From G965222535 sp965222535 (GTDB lineage Bacteria > Pseudomonadota > Gammaproteobacteria > HK1): DNA of 64,000 nt. The DNA lies in NCBI GenBank assembly GCA_965222535.1, contig OZ244957.1:186001-250000 (forward strand). Direction: 5' to 3'. Below, piece after piece: positions 14,525 to 24,600 of the stretch (position 1 is the stretch's first letter; every line of letters starts with the position of its first letter). A model generated the notes under the pieces. It was given only the letters and a program-made list of their open reading frames with translations. It was not told the DNA's origin and ran no database searches. Both the position numbers and the translations under genes were made by a program.

Positions 14525-16213
14525 ATGCCCCATACTGCACGTACGCTGCTGGTTACCAGCGCGCTTCCCTATGCCAACGGACCGCTTCATATCGGCCATA
14601 TGCTGGAGTATGTTCAGAGCGATATCTGGGTGCGTTTTCAGCGTCTTTGCGGGCATGATTGTACGTATGTATGCGCCGATGATGCGCACGGTACGCCGAT
14701 TATGCTGAAAGCGCGCGAGCTTGGGATTACCCCAGAACAGTTGATCGCCCGCGTAGAAACCGAGCATCGGGCTGATTTCTCGGAGTTTGGCATCAGTTTC
14801 GATAACTACCATACGACTCATTCGGAACATAACCGCCATTGTTCAGAGCTGTTCTACCAGCGCCTTTCGGATGCCGGTCACATCCGCATACGTGAGGTTG
14901 AGCAGGCCTATGATCCGCGCGAGGGCCTATTTTTGCCGGATCGCTTTATCCGCGGCGAGTGCCCACGCTGTAACGCCAGCGATCAGTACGGCGATAGCTG
15001 TGAGGTCTGCGGGGCGACCTATGCCCCGACCGATCTGTTGCAACCGCGTTCGGCGTTGTCAGGGGCGACGCCGGTCATGCGTCGCTCTTTGCATTATTTT
15101 GTCAAGCTGGGTGATTTTGAGTCGATGCTGCGCGATTGGCTGCAGCTTGACAGTAACGCGCAATCACCGGCTCAGCCGGAAATCATCAATAAGCTGAAGG
15201 AGTGGTTTGCGATCGGCTTGAAGGATTGGGATATTTCGCGTGATGCGCCGTATTTTGGTTTCCGCATCCCAAACGCGCCGAATAAATACTTTTACGTGTG
15301 GCTAGATGCTCCGATCGGATATATGGCGAGCTTCCGTCACCTTAGCGAGCGGCGCCCTGAGTTGGACTTTGAGCACTATTGGGGGCGCGACAGCAGCGTT
15401 GAACTGTACCATTTCATCGGCAAAGATATCGCGTATTTCCATACTCTGTTCTGGCCGGCGATGCTGCATGCTGTCGGATTCAGACGGCCAACTGGGGTGT
15501 TCTGCCACGGTTTCCTGACCCTCGACGGAGGGAAAATGTCAAAGTCGCGCGGTACGTTGATCGCCGCACGCACCTACCTCGATCACCTTGATGCCGAGTA
15601 TCTGCGTTACTATTTCGCCTGTAAGCTGGGTGCTGGGATCGATGATTTGGATCTCAACCTGACAGAATTCAGGCAGCGGGTAAATAGTGAGGTGGTGGGG
15701 AAGATCGTCAATATCGCCTCTCGCTGCGCCGGCTTCATTACCCGTTTATTCGATGGTCGGCTTGCCGACAACCTCGCTTTCGCGGCACTTTACCAACAGA
15801 TCATTGCGGATGCAGACGCCATCGCTGCTTGCTATGAGGCGCGTGAATACGCTAAAGCGATGCGTTTGGTGTTACAAAATGCTGATCGCGCAAACCGCTT
15901 CATTGATGACGAGAAACCCTGGCAACACGCCAAGGAACACGCCGCACGACACCATATCCACGCTGTGTGTACCACCGGTATCAACCTGTTCCGCGTGCTG
16001 TGTATCTACCTGAAGCCGGTGTTGCCGCAAACCGTGCAGCGCGCCGAGGCCTTCCTTGGCATAAAACCGCTGCGTTGGGCAGATTGTGATGCGCCGCTGC
16101 TCGGTACCACGATCAAACCCTTCAAGCCCTTATTGACGCGCATCCGTGAAGAACAGGTAACGGCCATGTGCAGCGCCACGGCGGCGACAGCGGAACGCGG
16201 CTATATGGGGTAG
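14525..16213 (+). CDS. metG: Methionyl-tRNA synthetase, short form without C-terminal tRNA-binding domain
   Basis: A 562-residue class I synthetase that charges tRNA-Met. The nucleotide-binding HIGH is at 22-25 (NGPLHIGHMLEYVQ), the zinc knuckle has CPRC and CEVC pairs (about 146-162), and KMSKS is at 337-341 (GGKMSKSRGT). The anticodon-binding helical domain follows (LNLTEFRQRVNSEVVGKIVNIASRCAGF). E. coli MetG has about 677 residues with an EMAP/OB-fold dimerisation domain at the C-terminus; here the protein stops after the alpha-helical domain. Such monomeric forms exist and are active. After the stop the DNA turns straight into repeat sequence. Confidence 0.95.
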   Translation: MPHTARTLLVTSALPYANGPLHIGHMLEYVQSDIWVRFQRLCGHDCTYVCADDAHGTPIMLKARELGITPEQLIARVETEHRADFSEFGISFDNYHTTHSEHNRHCSELFYQRLSDAGHIRIREVEQAYDPREGLFLPDRFIRGECPRCNASDQYGDSCEVCGATYAPTDLLQPRSALSGATPVMRRSLHYFVKLGDFESMLRDWLQLDSNAQSPAQPEIINKLKEWFAIGLKDWDISRDAPYFGFRIPNAPNKYFYVWLDAPIGYMASFRHLSERRPELDFEHYWGRDSSVELYHFIGKDIAYFHTLFWPAMLHAVGFRRPTGVFCHGFLTLDGGKMSKSRGTLIAARTYLDHLDAEYLRYYFACKLGAGIDDLDLNLTEFRQRVNSEVVGKIVNIASRCAGFITRLFDGRLADNLAFAALYQQIIADADAIAACYEAREYAKAMRLVLQNADRANRFIDDEKPWQHAKEHAARHHIHAVCTTGINLFRVLCIYLKPVLPQTVQRAEAFLGIKPLRWADCDAPLLGTTIKPFKPLLTRIREEQVTAMCSATAATAERGYMG

Positions 16214-17043
16214 TAGAGGGCGGGGCTCTGGGATAGTGGAGAGCAAGGCTCTGGGATAGTAGAGAGCAAGGCTCTGGGATCTTTTAATATTTTTAATCCT
16301 GAGATGCTAGGCGTTGCCTAGCACATCTCAGGAGAATAAGGAGGGTAACGACGTTTGTATTGGGGGAAGGGTTAAGGCGTGTTTAACCCAATAAAAAAAC
16401 CGCTGTTCTCCCTTCCCCCAAGCCCCTAACCCCAGTACCGCCTGCGCCCTCGCCTCAACGCCGTGCAGGGCCTAGGACTTCGGGCAAGGCTCTGGAATAA
16501 TGGAGGGCAAGGCTCTGGAAGGGCTGCCCTGAAAAATCACTCCCCCCTTGAGGGGGAGTCGGCAAATCAAGGGCAAAGCCCTCAGATTAGCCGGTGGAGG
16601 GCGATGCTCTGGAATCTTTTAATATTTTTAATCCGCAAACAGCACAAGCTACGCTTGGCAGTTGCGGAGAATTTTGCACAAAAGACGTTTGTATTGGGGG
16701 AAGGGTTAAGGCGTGTTTAACCCAATAAAAAAACCGCTGTTCTCCCTTCCCCCAAGCCCCTAACCCCAGTACCGCCTGCGCCCTCGCCTCAACGCCGTGC
16801 AGGGCCTAGGACTTCGGGCAAGGCTCTGGCATAACTGCGGGCAAGGGCTCTGGAAAGGCTGCCCTGAAAAATCACTCCCCCCTTGAGGGGGAGTCGGCAA
16901 ATCAAGGGCAAAGCCCGCAGATTAGCCGGTGGGGGGACTTCGGGAAAGGACTCTGGGATAGTGAGAGCAAGGCTCTGGGATAGTGGAAGGCGATGCTCTG
17001 GAATAGTGGAGGAGAATGCTTTGACCGTGCTGAGGTTTTCGAG
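16214..17043. repeat. Two tandem composite family-2 repeats between metG and alkA
   Basis: No gene. Two units of about 340 bases (about 16240-16600 and 16600-16980). Each has CTCTGGxATAGTxGAGxGC units, then CTTTTAATATTTTTAATCC, a hairpin, TTTGTATTGGGGGAAGGG, the stem TTAAGGCGTGTTTAA, CCCTTCCCCCAAGCCCC, CGCCCTCGCCTCAACGCC and a further block CTCCCCCCTTGAGGGGGAG...GATTAGCCGGTGG. The hairpins differ between the two units: CCTGAGATGCTAGGC type at 16298-16332 and CCGCAAAC...GTTGCGG type at 16633-16667. Confidence 0.8.
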
Positions 17044-17652
17044 ATGTATTCAGCAGAGATCGCGATAGCTGCCCTAGCGCGCAGCGACCCCGAGTTGGCC
17101 GCACTGATGCGGCGCGTTGGCGACTTTCGCTTACCGTTTCGTACGGCTTACACTCCGTATCAGGAGCTACTGCGTTCGATCATGTATCAGCAACTGGCGA
17201 CGCGTGCGGCGTCCACCATCTATGCGCGCTTGCTGGAGCTGTTCCCCCGCCGTGACGTCAGTGCTGAAGTGATGGCGACGTTGACCGATGAAGCGCTGCG
17301 TGCGGCTGGCATATCGCGACCAAAGATAAGCGCCGTGCGCGCACTTACCGCCGCGGCACTTGACAACACCCTGCCATCGCAGCGCGCCTTGTCGCTGCTC
17401 GATGATCAGGCAATCATCGAACAGTTGAGCCGCATCCATGGGATCGGTCGCTGGACGGTTGAAATGCTGCTGATCTTTCAGATGGCGCGCGCGGATGTAC
17501 TACCGACCACCGATTTAGGTGTCCGCCGCGGGTTTATGATGATGCAAGGCACCGCGCAATTACCATCGCCAGCGGCATTAGAAACCCATGGAGAACGCTG
17601 GCGACCGCATCGCAGCGTTGCCGCATGGTATCTGTGGCGCGCCAATGACTGA
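17044..17652 (+). CDS. alkA: DNA-3-methyladenine glycosylase II (AlkA-type)
   Basis: A 202-residue HhH-GPD glycosylase that removes alkylated bases such as 3-methyladenine in base excision repair. Seen: YQELLRSIMYQQLATRAASTIYARLLELF (start of the HhH-GPD domain), the helix-hairpin-helix IHGIGRWTVEMLLIFQMARADVLP and the catalytic Asp in TTDLGVRRGF (about residue 157). The end HRSVAAWYLWRAND is the usual AlkA/Mag1 ending. It lacks the N-terminal mixed domain of E. coli AlkA, so it resembles the shorter Mag1-like form. GAGG lies eight bases before the chosen ATG. Confidence 0.9.
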   Translation: MYSAEIAIAALARSDPELAALMRRVGDFRLPFRTAYTPYQELLRSIMYQQLATRAASTIYARLLELFPRRDVSAEVMATLTDEALRAAGISRPKISAVRALTAAALDNTLPSQRALSLLDDQAIIEQLSRIHGIGRWTVEMLLIFQMARADVLPTTDLGVRRGFMMMQGTAQLPSPAALETHGERWRPHRSVAAWYLWRAND

Positions 17653-17721
17653 CGAGCCCCACCCGCAGCACTCCCAGAGCCCCACCCGCCACAACACCAG
17701 CGCAGTACAGAGCCTGCTTCG

Positions 17722-19401
17722 CTAGTTTTTCGAGGCACCCTGTTGTTGCTTGCGTTGGCGCAGCTCAATACGGCGCACTTTGCCGGTGGTGGTCATGGGC
17801 AGTTTGTCGATGAATTCAATTTGACGCGGGTATTCATACGCCGCCAACCGCTTGCGCACCCAGTGCTGAATATCGCTGACCAATTCAGCGGACGGGGTAA
17901 CACCGGCACTGCCGACGATAAAGGCTTTGATAATCTCACCACGCAAGTCGTCTTTGACGCCAATAACCGCTGCCTGCGCGACTGCTGGATGGCGCAACAG
18001 ACAGTCCTCGATTTCACCTGGGCCGATACGGTGACCGGCGCTGCTGATGACATCGTCTTTACGACCGATGAACCAGAAATAACCATCCTCATCCACATAG
18101 CCAAAGTCACCGCTGCCAAACCAATCACCGCGGATTTTTTCCGACGTTGCCGAAGGGCACCGCCAATAACCAAGGAACATCACTGGATCAGCGCAACGTG
18201 CGGCGAGTTCGCCGCTCTGGTTGGCGGGCAGCGGCTGCCCCTCCTCGTCGATCGCGCTGACGGCGTGCCCAGGGTATGGCTTGCCCATTGATCCCGGTTT
18301 TACGGGGAGAATTGCAGCGCAATTACCGACCAGATAATTGAACTCGGTCTGCCCCCACATCTCGTTAATCCTAACCCCTAAAGCCTCAACAGCCCAATGC
18401 CATACTTCAGCCCCAAGCTGCTCGCCGGCAGACATGATGGCGCGCAAGGACAACGCAAAGCGCTGCGCCACGGACGGCACCTGCATCATCATCTTCAGCG
18501 CGGTGGGGGGGATAAACGCATTGCGGACGCGATGGCGCTCAAGCAATGCCAAACTGCGCTCGGCATCGTAGCGATCAGCACCGCAGCCGACCACCGGTAC
18601 GCGATAGTACAGCGCTGGAATCAACGCATCCAGCAGACCGCCAGTCCAAGCCCAATCGGCAGGCGTCCACATGCAGTCGCCATCTTGAGGAAAGAAATTC
18701 TGCGACAGCTCAAACCCTGGCAGGTTGCCCAGCAGGCAGCGATGGGCGTTAAGCGCGCCCTTAGGTGGCCCGGTAGTGCCCGAGGTATAAATCAGTAACG
18801 CCGGATCGTCAGCAGCGGTCAGCAGCGCCTCAAACTGCGCCGATGCGCGCGCCAAGGAGGGCCAGAAGCCATCCTTGCCCGACGCATCGCAGTTGAGCAC
18901 ATGGCTGAGCAAAGGCAAGCCGTGGCGCATGACCGCGATTTCATCATAGCGCACGTGATCGGCGATGACTACGCTGGCGCCGCTGTCAGCGAGGCGGTAA
19001 GAAAGCGCATCAGGGCCAAACAGGGTTGACAGCGGTAACGCGATCGCCCCCAGTTTGTAGGTGGCGGCATGAGCGATCACCGTCTCCGCGCGTTGCGGCA
19101 ACACGATGCCAACGCGATCGCCGCGCCTGACTCCCAGCGCCTGTAACAGATTGGCGCAGCGATTCGAGTCATCGATAAGCTCTCCGAAGGTCCAGTTGCG
19201 CTGCTTCTCGCTGTTGCTATCGATGATCAGCGCCACTCGATCGCGCTGCGCAGCGTGCCGATCGAGGATCTCGACGCCGATATTGAAGTTGCTCGGATAC
19301 TGCCAGCGAAACTGCTGCCGCAAGGCAGCGAAACTGCGCTTACCGGTGCGGAATAGAGGGGAGACAGACACCGTTTTTATTTTTAATGACGTGCGCCGCA
19401 T
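17722..19401 (-). CDS. Acyl-CoA synthetase (AMP-forming, ACS family)
   Basis: About 559 residues of the ANL superfamily, activating a carboxylic acid to acyl-CoA through an acyl-AMP. Motifs: LIYTSGTTGPPKGALNAHR (P-loop, A3), NEMWGQTEF (A5), SGDFGYVDEDGYFWFIGRKDDVISSAGHRIGPGEIE (A7/A8), and the catalytic Lys in TTTGKVRRIELR near the C-terminus. The pattern FRWQYPSNFNIGVEILDRHA at the N-terminus is typical of medium-chain acyl-CoA and acetyl-CoA synthetase-like proteins. The substrate is uncertain. The start is unclear: ATG 19401 is used, GTG 19371 is an alternative and TTG 19440 reads into repeat DNA. With fadN-like and thiolase genes elsewhere in the window it could feed beta-oxidation. Confidence 0.85.
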   Translation of the reverse strand: MRRTSLKIKTVSVSPLFRTGKRSFAALRQQFRWQYPSNFNIGVEILDRHAAQRDRVALIIDSNSEKQRNWTFGELIDDSNRCANLLQALGVRRGDRVGIVLPQRAETVIAHAATYKLGAIALPLSTLFGPDALSYRLADSGASVVIADHVRYDEIAVMRHGLPLLSHVLNCDASGKDGFWPSLARASAQFEALLTAADDPALLIYTSGTTGPPKGALNAHRCLLGNLPGFELSQNFFPQDGDCMWTPADWAWTGGLLDALIPALYYRVPVVGCGADRYDAERSLALLERHRVRNAFIPPTALKMMMQVPSVAQRFALSLRAIMSAGEQLGAEVWHWAVEALGVRINEMWGQTEFNYLVGNCAAILPVKPGSMGKPYPGHAVSAIDEEGQPLPANQSGELAARCADPVMFLGYWRCPSATSEKIRGDWFGSGDFGYVDEDGYFWFIGRKDDVISSAGHRIGPGEIEDCLLRHPAVAQAAVIGVKDDLRGEIIKAFIVGSAGVTPSAELVSDIQHWVRKRLAAYEYPRQIEFIDKLPMTTTGKVRRIELRQRKQQQGASKN

Positions 19402-19459
19402 TCCCAGAGCCGCCGCCCGCCGCCCTTCCAGAGCATCCAACGCGGCTTACCAACCCCAT

Positions 19460-20425
19460 TCAAAAATTCCGCTCAAGATCTATGCCAGCGTACAGTGGAG
19501 CGACTGTATCAGCGTAACCGTTAAACAATAAGGTGTCGCGTCGCCCCCATTCACCGATGCGTCTTTCGCGCGACTGCGTCCACCGCGGATGAGGCACACT
19601 GGGGTTCACGTTCGAGTAAAAACCATATTCTCGCGGTGCCGACAAGTTCCATGAGGTGGGGGGTTCCGATTCACTGAAGGTGATGCGGACGATCGATTTG
19701 ATGCTCTTGAAACCATACTTCCACGGCACAATCAAGCGCATTGGCGCGCCATTTTGATTGGGTAACACTTCGCCGTACACCCCAACCACCATCAGCGTCA
19801 ACGGGTGCATCGCCTCAGCAATAGTCAAACCCTCAACATACGGCCAATCCAACACCGCCCGTTTTTGTCCAGGCATCTCTTCGGGGCGCAATAGGGTCTG
19901 CATCGCAATGTATTTGGCATTTGATGTCGGCTGGAAGCGTTTTAGCAGATTGGCTAACGGCACGCCAACCCACGGGATCACCATTGACCATGCTTCAACG
20001 CAACGGAAACGGTAAATGCGCTCCTCCAACTGCGTATCGCGCATCAGGTCTTCATAGTTGTAGGTCCCCGGTTTTTCGCAATGACCGTCAATCGAAACCT
20101 CCCATGGCAGCGGCTGAAAGCGATCGGAATAGTGCTTAGGATCGCTTTTACCGGTACCGAACTCGTAGAAATTATTGTAGCTGGTAACCGATTTATACGG
20201 TGTCAGATCGTCTTCCACGGAATAGTCGGTTTCGACTACATGCTGCAACCGCTGCCCCTTGGATTCCTCATCCAAAGCCAGCGCGCTAAGCTCCGGCGCG
20301 GCACCGAGCACCGCTGCGCCAGCGATCATGGTGGCGGATTGCTGGAGGAATCTGCGTCGGTTGAGAAACACCTCCCGAGGCGTAATCTCGGATGGTTTAA
20401 TATCATCAGGCTTCTTAATCAGCAC
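19460..20425 (-). CDS. msrP: Protein-methionine-sulfoxide reductase catalytic subunit MsrP
   Basis: About 321 residues; a periplasmic molybdopterin enzyme that reduces oxidised methionine in envelope proteins. A twin-arginine signal is visible (NRRRFLQQSATMIAGAAVLGA). The molybdenum ligand Cys is in YRFRCVEAWSMVIPWVGVPLANLL, and NFYEFGTGKSDP, DWPYVEGLTIAEAMHPL, GAPMRLIVPWKYGFKSIKSIVRI and WNLSAPREYGFYSNVNP match the family from beginning to end. GTG at 20425 is chosen because AGGAGGT lies five bases upstream; a GTG two codons earlier overlaps that site. The haem membrane partner MsrQ usually follows but is absent here; the next gene downstream on this strand is the acyl-CoA synthetase. Confidence 0.92.
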   Translation of the reverse strand: MLIKKPDDIKPSEITPREVFLNRRRFLQQSATMIAGAAVLGAAPELSALALDEESKGQRLQHVVETDYSVEDDLTPYKSVTSYNNFYEFGTGKSDPKHYSDRFQPLPWEVSIDGHCEKPGTYNYEDLMRDTQLEERIYRFRCVEAWSMVIPWVGVPLANLLKRFQPTSNAKYIAMQTLLRPEEMPGQKRAVLDWPYVEGLTIAEAMHPLTLMVVGVYGEVLPNQNGAPMRLIVPWKYGFKSIKSIVRITFSESEPPTSWNLSAPREYGFYSNVNPSVPHPRWTQSRERRIGEWGRRDTLLFNGYADTVAPLYAGIDLERNF

Positions 20426-20511
20426 AAGCACCTCCTCTAAGTATCTGGTGGTTCAGGGTGAAGAATCAGGAGTGTAAAGCGTGTTATTGCATCGCTGCGG
20501 CTTTGCTGGCG

Positions 20512-20584
20512 TGGGCCGTGCAGGAATCGAACCTGCGACCACCTGATTAAAAGTCAGATGCTCTACCGACTGAGCTAACGGCCC
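20512..20584 (-). tRNA. tRNA-Lys (anticodon TTT)
   Basis: On the minus strand the acceptor GGGCCGT pairs with ACGGCCC, the D arm GCTCAGTCGGTAGAGC is canonical, the anticodon loop reads CTTTTAA, and the T arm GCAGGTTCGATTCCTGC is complete. 73 bases, discriminator A. The CCA end is not encoded (the DNA continues CGCC), unlike the tRNA-fMet of this window. Confidence 0.97.
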
Positions 20585-21004
20585 CAGCATGTGATCAGCC
20601 CCTTGGGGGCAACGGAAAGTCTTGCACCGGCTGGCATGGCTTCGGGCATGACTCTGGAATCGTGGAGAGCGGTGCTCTGGCATGGCTTCGGGTAAGGCTC
20701 TAGCATGACCGCCCTGAAGGATCACTCCCCCCTTGAGGGGGAGTCGGCAAATCAAGGGCAAAGCCCGCAGATTAGCCGGTGGGGGGGCTTCGGGCAAGGG
20801 CTCTGGCATGGCTTCGGGTAAGGCTCTAGCATGACCGCCCTGAAGGATCACTCCCCCCTTGAGGGGGATGTCGGCAAATCAAGGGCAAAGCCCGCAGATT
20901 AGCCGGTGGGGGGGCTTCGGGCAAGGGCTCTGGCATGGCTTCTGGCATGGCTTCGGGCGAAGGCTCTGGCATCATAGCAATGACCCTTCCAGCAATCATT
21001 TCAT
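20585..21004. repeat. Tandem repeat block downstream of the hypothetical gene
   Basis: Two direct copies of about 150 bases. Each has CTCCCCCCTTGAGGGGGA, TCGGCAAATCAAGGGC, GATTAGCCGGTGGGGGGG, then GGCTTCGGGCAAGGGCTCTGG and GACCGCCCTGAAGGATCA. The first copy has GGGGGAGTCGG and the second GGGGGATGTCGG. The same block forms part of the repeats at 16530-16600 and 16860-16935. CTCCCCCCTTGAGGGGGAG is a hairpin. No gene. Confidence 0.8.
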
Positions 21005-21394
21005 TCAGTTGCCGGCAAACAGGTTATCAAACCAGTGACCGATTTGCGCCCATATCGAGGCGCCACCATCTTTGACTGCCGCCACGTCCTTCACTAGGAA
21101 TGGCATGTTCGTGCCTTCAGTATGGCCAACATCCAAGCGCTTGATTACCCCCTCCTTAGACACCACAAAGTTGTCTTTAGTCACTGTCGGGGCGACCATT
21201 GCCACCAGAGTCCCATCTCCCAGCAACAACGCTTTTGGTGCCAAGTGCTCTTCCTGCTCCAGCACCCCGGCGGCTTTAATCTGGCTCGAATCAACCACCG
21301 TTCCGCCGAGTTCGTTTTTCAACGGCACCGGATTGCCCGTCGTGGCCAGTGTGATCAGTGCCGCAGAGGCAAGTGTTCCAATAAAATCAACCAT
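21005..21394 (-). CDS. Hypothetical protein, 129 residues
   Basis: I do not recognise this protein. It has a strong Shine-Dalgarno (TTAGGAGAT seven bases before the ATG), and its base composition and codon use look coding. The N-terminus (MVDFIGTLASAALITLATTG) is hydrophobic and may be a signal or membrane segment. The middle holds ALLLGDGTLVAMVAPTVTKDNFVVSKEGVIKRLDVG and the end is aromatic (IWAQIGHWFDNLFAGN). It is transcribed divergently from the giant autotransporter, with 227 bases between the two starts, so shared regulation is possible. It may be an exported or envelope protein. Confidence 0.65.
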   Translation of the reverse strand: MVDFIGTLASAALITLATTGNPVPLKNELGGTVVDSSQIKAAGVLEQEEHLAPKALLLGDGTLVAMVAPTVTKDNFVVSKEGVIKRLDVGHTEGTNMPFLVKDVAAVKDGGASIWAQIGHWFDNLFAGN

Positions 21395-21536
21395 CGCAAT
21401 ATCTCCTAATTGATTGTGGTAAAAGGGCCAAAGTCCATGCTACATCAAGGGCAAACTATATACTATTTTGCGGATAAAATATCTTTAAGTATTGCCGCTT
21501 GCGGATTAAAATATTACCCACAGCACTCATATCTCC

Positions 21537-21565
21537 TTGACTACGGGTTATCGCTTGCGTATTCT
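21537..21565 (+). promoter_or_regulatory. Candidate promoter of the giant autotransporter
   Basis: TTGACT (21537-21542) and TATTCT (21560-21565) are separated by exactly 17 bases and lie about 55 bases before the ATG at 21622. The rest of the divergent region is A+T rich (ATAAAATATC, GATTAAAATATTA). Confidence 0.5.
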
Positions 21566-21621
21566 GCAAACCCATTAGTCGTTGTCCGCTACCCAGCTTC
21601 AGACACCCCACAGGACGTGCC

Positions 21622-24600
21622 ATGCTAACTTTCGATCTTCGCGGTTTTTGGCTGATGAACCCCCTCGCTATGAATAAGCTGAAGTCAGCCCCGGGGTGCC
21701 GCCGTGCGCTGGTGCTGATAGGTCTGGCGTTGCTGCTCTGCGCCCCGCCGGCAAGCGCCCAGTTGAGCTTCAACGCGACTGATTACACCTTCCGCTTGGC
21801 TGCTCGGACGGGACTAGCGGACACCTTCCACTTGGGTGCGGTCACGGCAAGCGGTGCTAACACCTTCACTTATTCGCTGATCAGCAATCCCACGGGCAAA
21901 TTCTCGATCGCCGCCGCTAACGGGGCGCTCCATTATATTGGCGGCGTCAGAGAAGACGTTACTGACACCCCCAGCTATGCGCTGACGGTGCGCGCTACCA
22001 CCGGCGTACTTAGCATCGATACCGACGTTACGGTCCTCATCGGCATCTGTGACCGCACCTCCGCTGCATATAACTTAATCTCGGACGCCGCAGGCTTCGT
22101 GTCCATAGATGATGCAGCCCAAAACAATGACATCCCCTGCCATAGAATAACGTTGGAGCTGCTGAATGAGACGGAGGACAACGGCAATTTCGGCTTAAAT
22201 TTCATGAGGGATAGCGGTGCCCCTCCCTTCTCACTCGCAGCGGGGGATTTTGACGGTCTGCCCCTCGTGAAAGAAATATATGCCGCCGGCGACGATTTGG
22301 AAGGCATAGCGGCGGGGGCGCTGGATGGGCTGTCCAACTTAAGGTTCTTGATCTTAAGTAACACCTCCCTAACCGGCGCTGGCCTATCGCCAGCCGCGTT
22401 TAGTGGCTTGAGCACCCTAGAATCCTTGAATTTGAGTGGTAGCACCTTGGACGTGCTGCCGAGCGGGATATTTGCCGGCTTGAGCACCCTGGTCCACCTG
22501 GATTTGACTGATACCCCCGGCGCGCCTTTTGCCATTGACCTGAGCTTAGCGCAGTTGGCCGATGCCGCCGATGGTTCGGGATCGCCGCGCTTTGAGGTAC
22601 GCAGCAGTGTCGCCGGGCCTGCCGCCACGGTAACCTACCGCCTTTCCGGCGGTGGTGCGGGCGTCGCTGATGTGACCGCCAGCGTTCTGCTGCCAGCGGG
22701 TGCCACCCGCAGCAGCCCCTTCGCTACCAGCTTTGCCCATCCCACCGTTACCCTCACTGGCGTTACTTTCCCCGCCATTATTTACACAGACGATACTGGC
22801 TATACTGGCTTTGAGGGCTTTACTGCCGCCTTTGCCGCGACATCACTGACCATCAACGCGCCGCGGTTCACAGAGCCGCAGGGGTATACGTTTGCGGTCG
22901 CGCCAGACAGCGCCAGCGGTGATGTTATCGGCACCGTTACGGCGATCGTTCCAAACGACAGCAGCGCTGTCATCACTTATGCGCTAAGCGCCGCTGCCAA
23001 CGTCCCCTTCACCATTGATAGCGCCGGGGTGATCAGCAGCAGCAGCGGTACTGGCAACGAAACCCCCGGCACCAGCGTTGTGTTGAGCGTTACCGCGACC
23101 AACGAAGGCAACAAGCTCAGCGCAGGCGCGTCGGTAACGGTATTGGTTTCGGGGCTGAAGTTCACCGCCAGCGGGCCCTTCACCCTGCCAGCGACCGCTG
23201 GGCCGGCAGCCGTGGTGGTTGGGGCGCTGGTCGCTACCGATGCGTTCAGCATCGATCCGATCCGCTATACGCTGCTCAGCGTCAATGACGCCGCCGGGGC
23301 GCTGGCAAACGACACCTTCGCCGTTGACGAAAGCAGCGGGGAAGTCCGCTATGTCGGCAGCGGCGGCGAAGACGTTACCCTCAACGCCAGCTATGCGCTG
23401 ACGGTGCGCGCCACCACCACTGGCACCGCCGCGACGGAAGCTACGGTCTTGGTCAGCGTTGGCATCTGCGACCGCACCCCGCAAGTGGCAGTTGCCATCG
23501 CCACCTTAGCCACCGGTGCCGCCGCCTGCCAGAACGTGAGCGCGCAGGAACTGGCAGGGGTGTCGGGAACGTTTGATTTGAGCGATAGCGCCAACATGCT
23601 GAACATCACGGCGTTGCAGCCCGGGGATTTTGCTGGCTTGGGCAGCTTGACCACTCTGAATATGCAGGGAAGCAGTCTGTTGAGCGTTTTGCCAGCCGGG
23701 GTGTTTAGCGGTTTGAGCAGCCTGACCGATCTATATTTAGCTGCGCCTTTGGACAACCTGACGGCGGGGGTATTGTCGGATCTGAGCAGCCTGACAGCTT
23801 TTTTGTTAAATAGTACCCAGTTGGACGCTTTGCCGGCCGGGATGTTTGCCGGTTTGAGCACGCTGGAGTTTATCAACCTAGGTTCCAATACCCAGTTAAG
23901 CAGCGTACCGCCCGGGTTATTTGGCGGCTTGAGCAAGCTGACCTCGCTGTATCTGGTCAACAACCGGTTCAGCAGCGTGCCGGACGGGTTATTTGATGGC
24001 TTGAGCTCCCTGACCACGCTGGATTTGCGGGATAGTCCCAACTTGAGCAGCTTGCCGGCCGGGGTATTTGATGGCTTGAGCGCCCTGTCCACGCTGCGTT
24101 TGAATGGTAGCGGCGTTGCGCCTTATGCCATCAACTACGGGATAGTGCAGGTAGCCGATGACAATGGAGCGCCGGCCTTTGCGATCCGCAGCGATTTTGC
24201 CGGCCCTCCCGCTGCGGTGAGCTACAGCCTTTCCGGTGGTGGTGCGGGCGCTATGACGGGCAGCATAACGCTGTCAGCGGGTACCACCAGCGTCTCCTTT
24301 AGCGGTACCAGCGGTTATACCGAGGTTACCCTCACCGGGGTTACCATCCCCGGCCTTACTGTCGTCGCTGGTCTCGATGCTGGCTTTGATGGCTTTACCG
24401 CCAACTTTGCCGCGGCACCGCTGACCATCGACGCGCCGCGGTTCACAGAGCCGCAGGGGTATACGTTTGCGGTCGCGTCAAGCAGCGCCAGCGGTGCCCT
24501 TATCGGCACCGTTACGGCGATGGATCCCACCGGCAGCAACGTAGTCATCACTTATACGCTAAGCGCCGCTGCCAACGCCCCCTTCACCCTTGATAGCACC

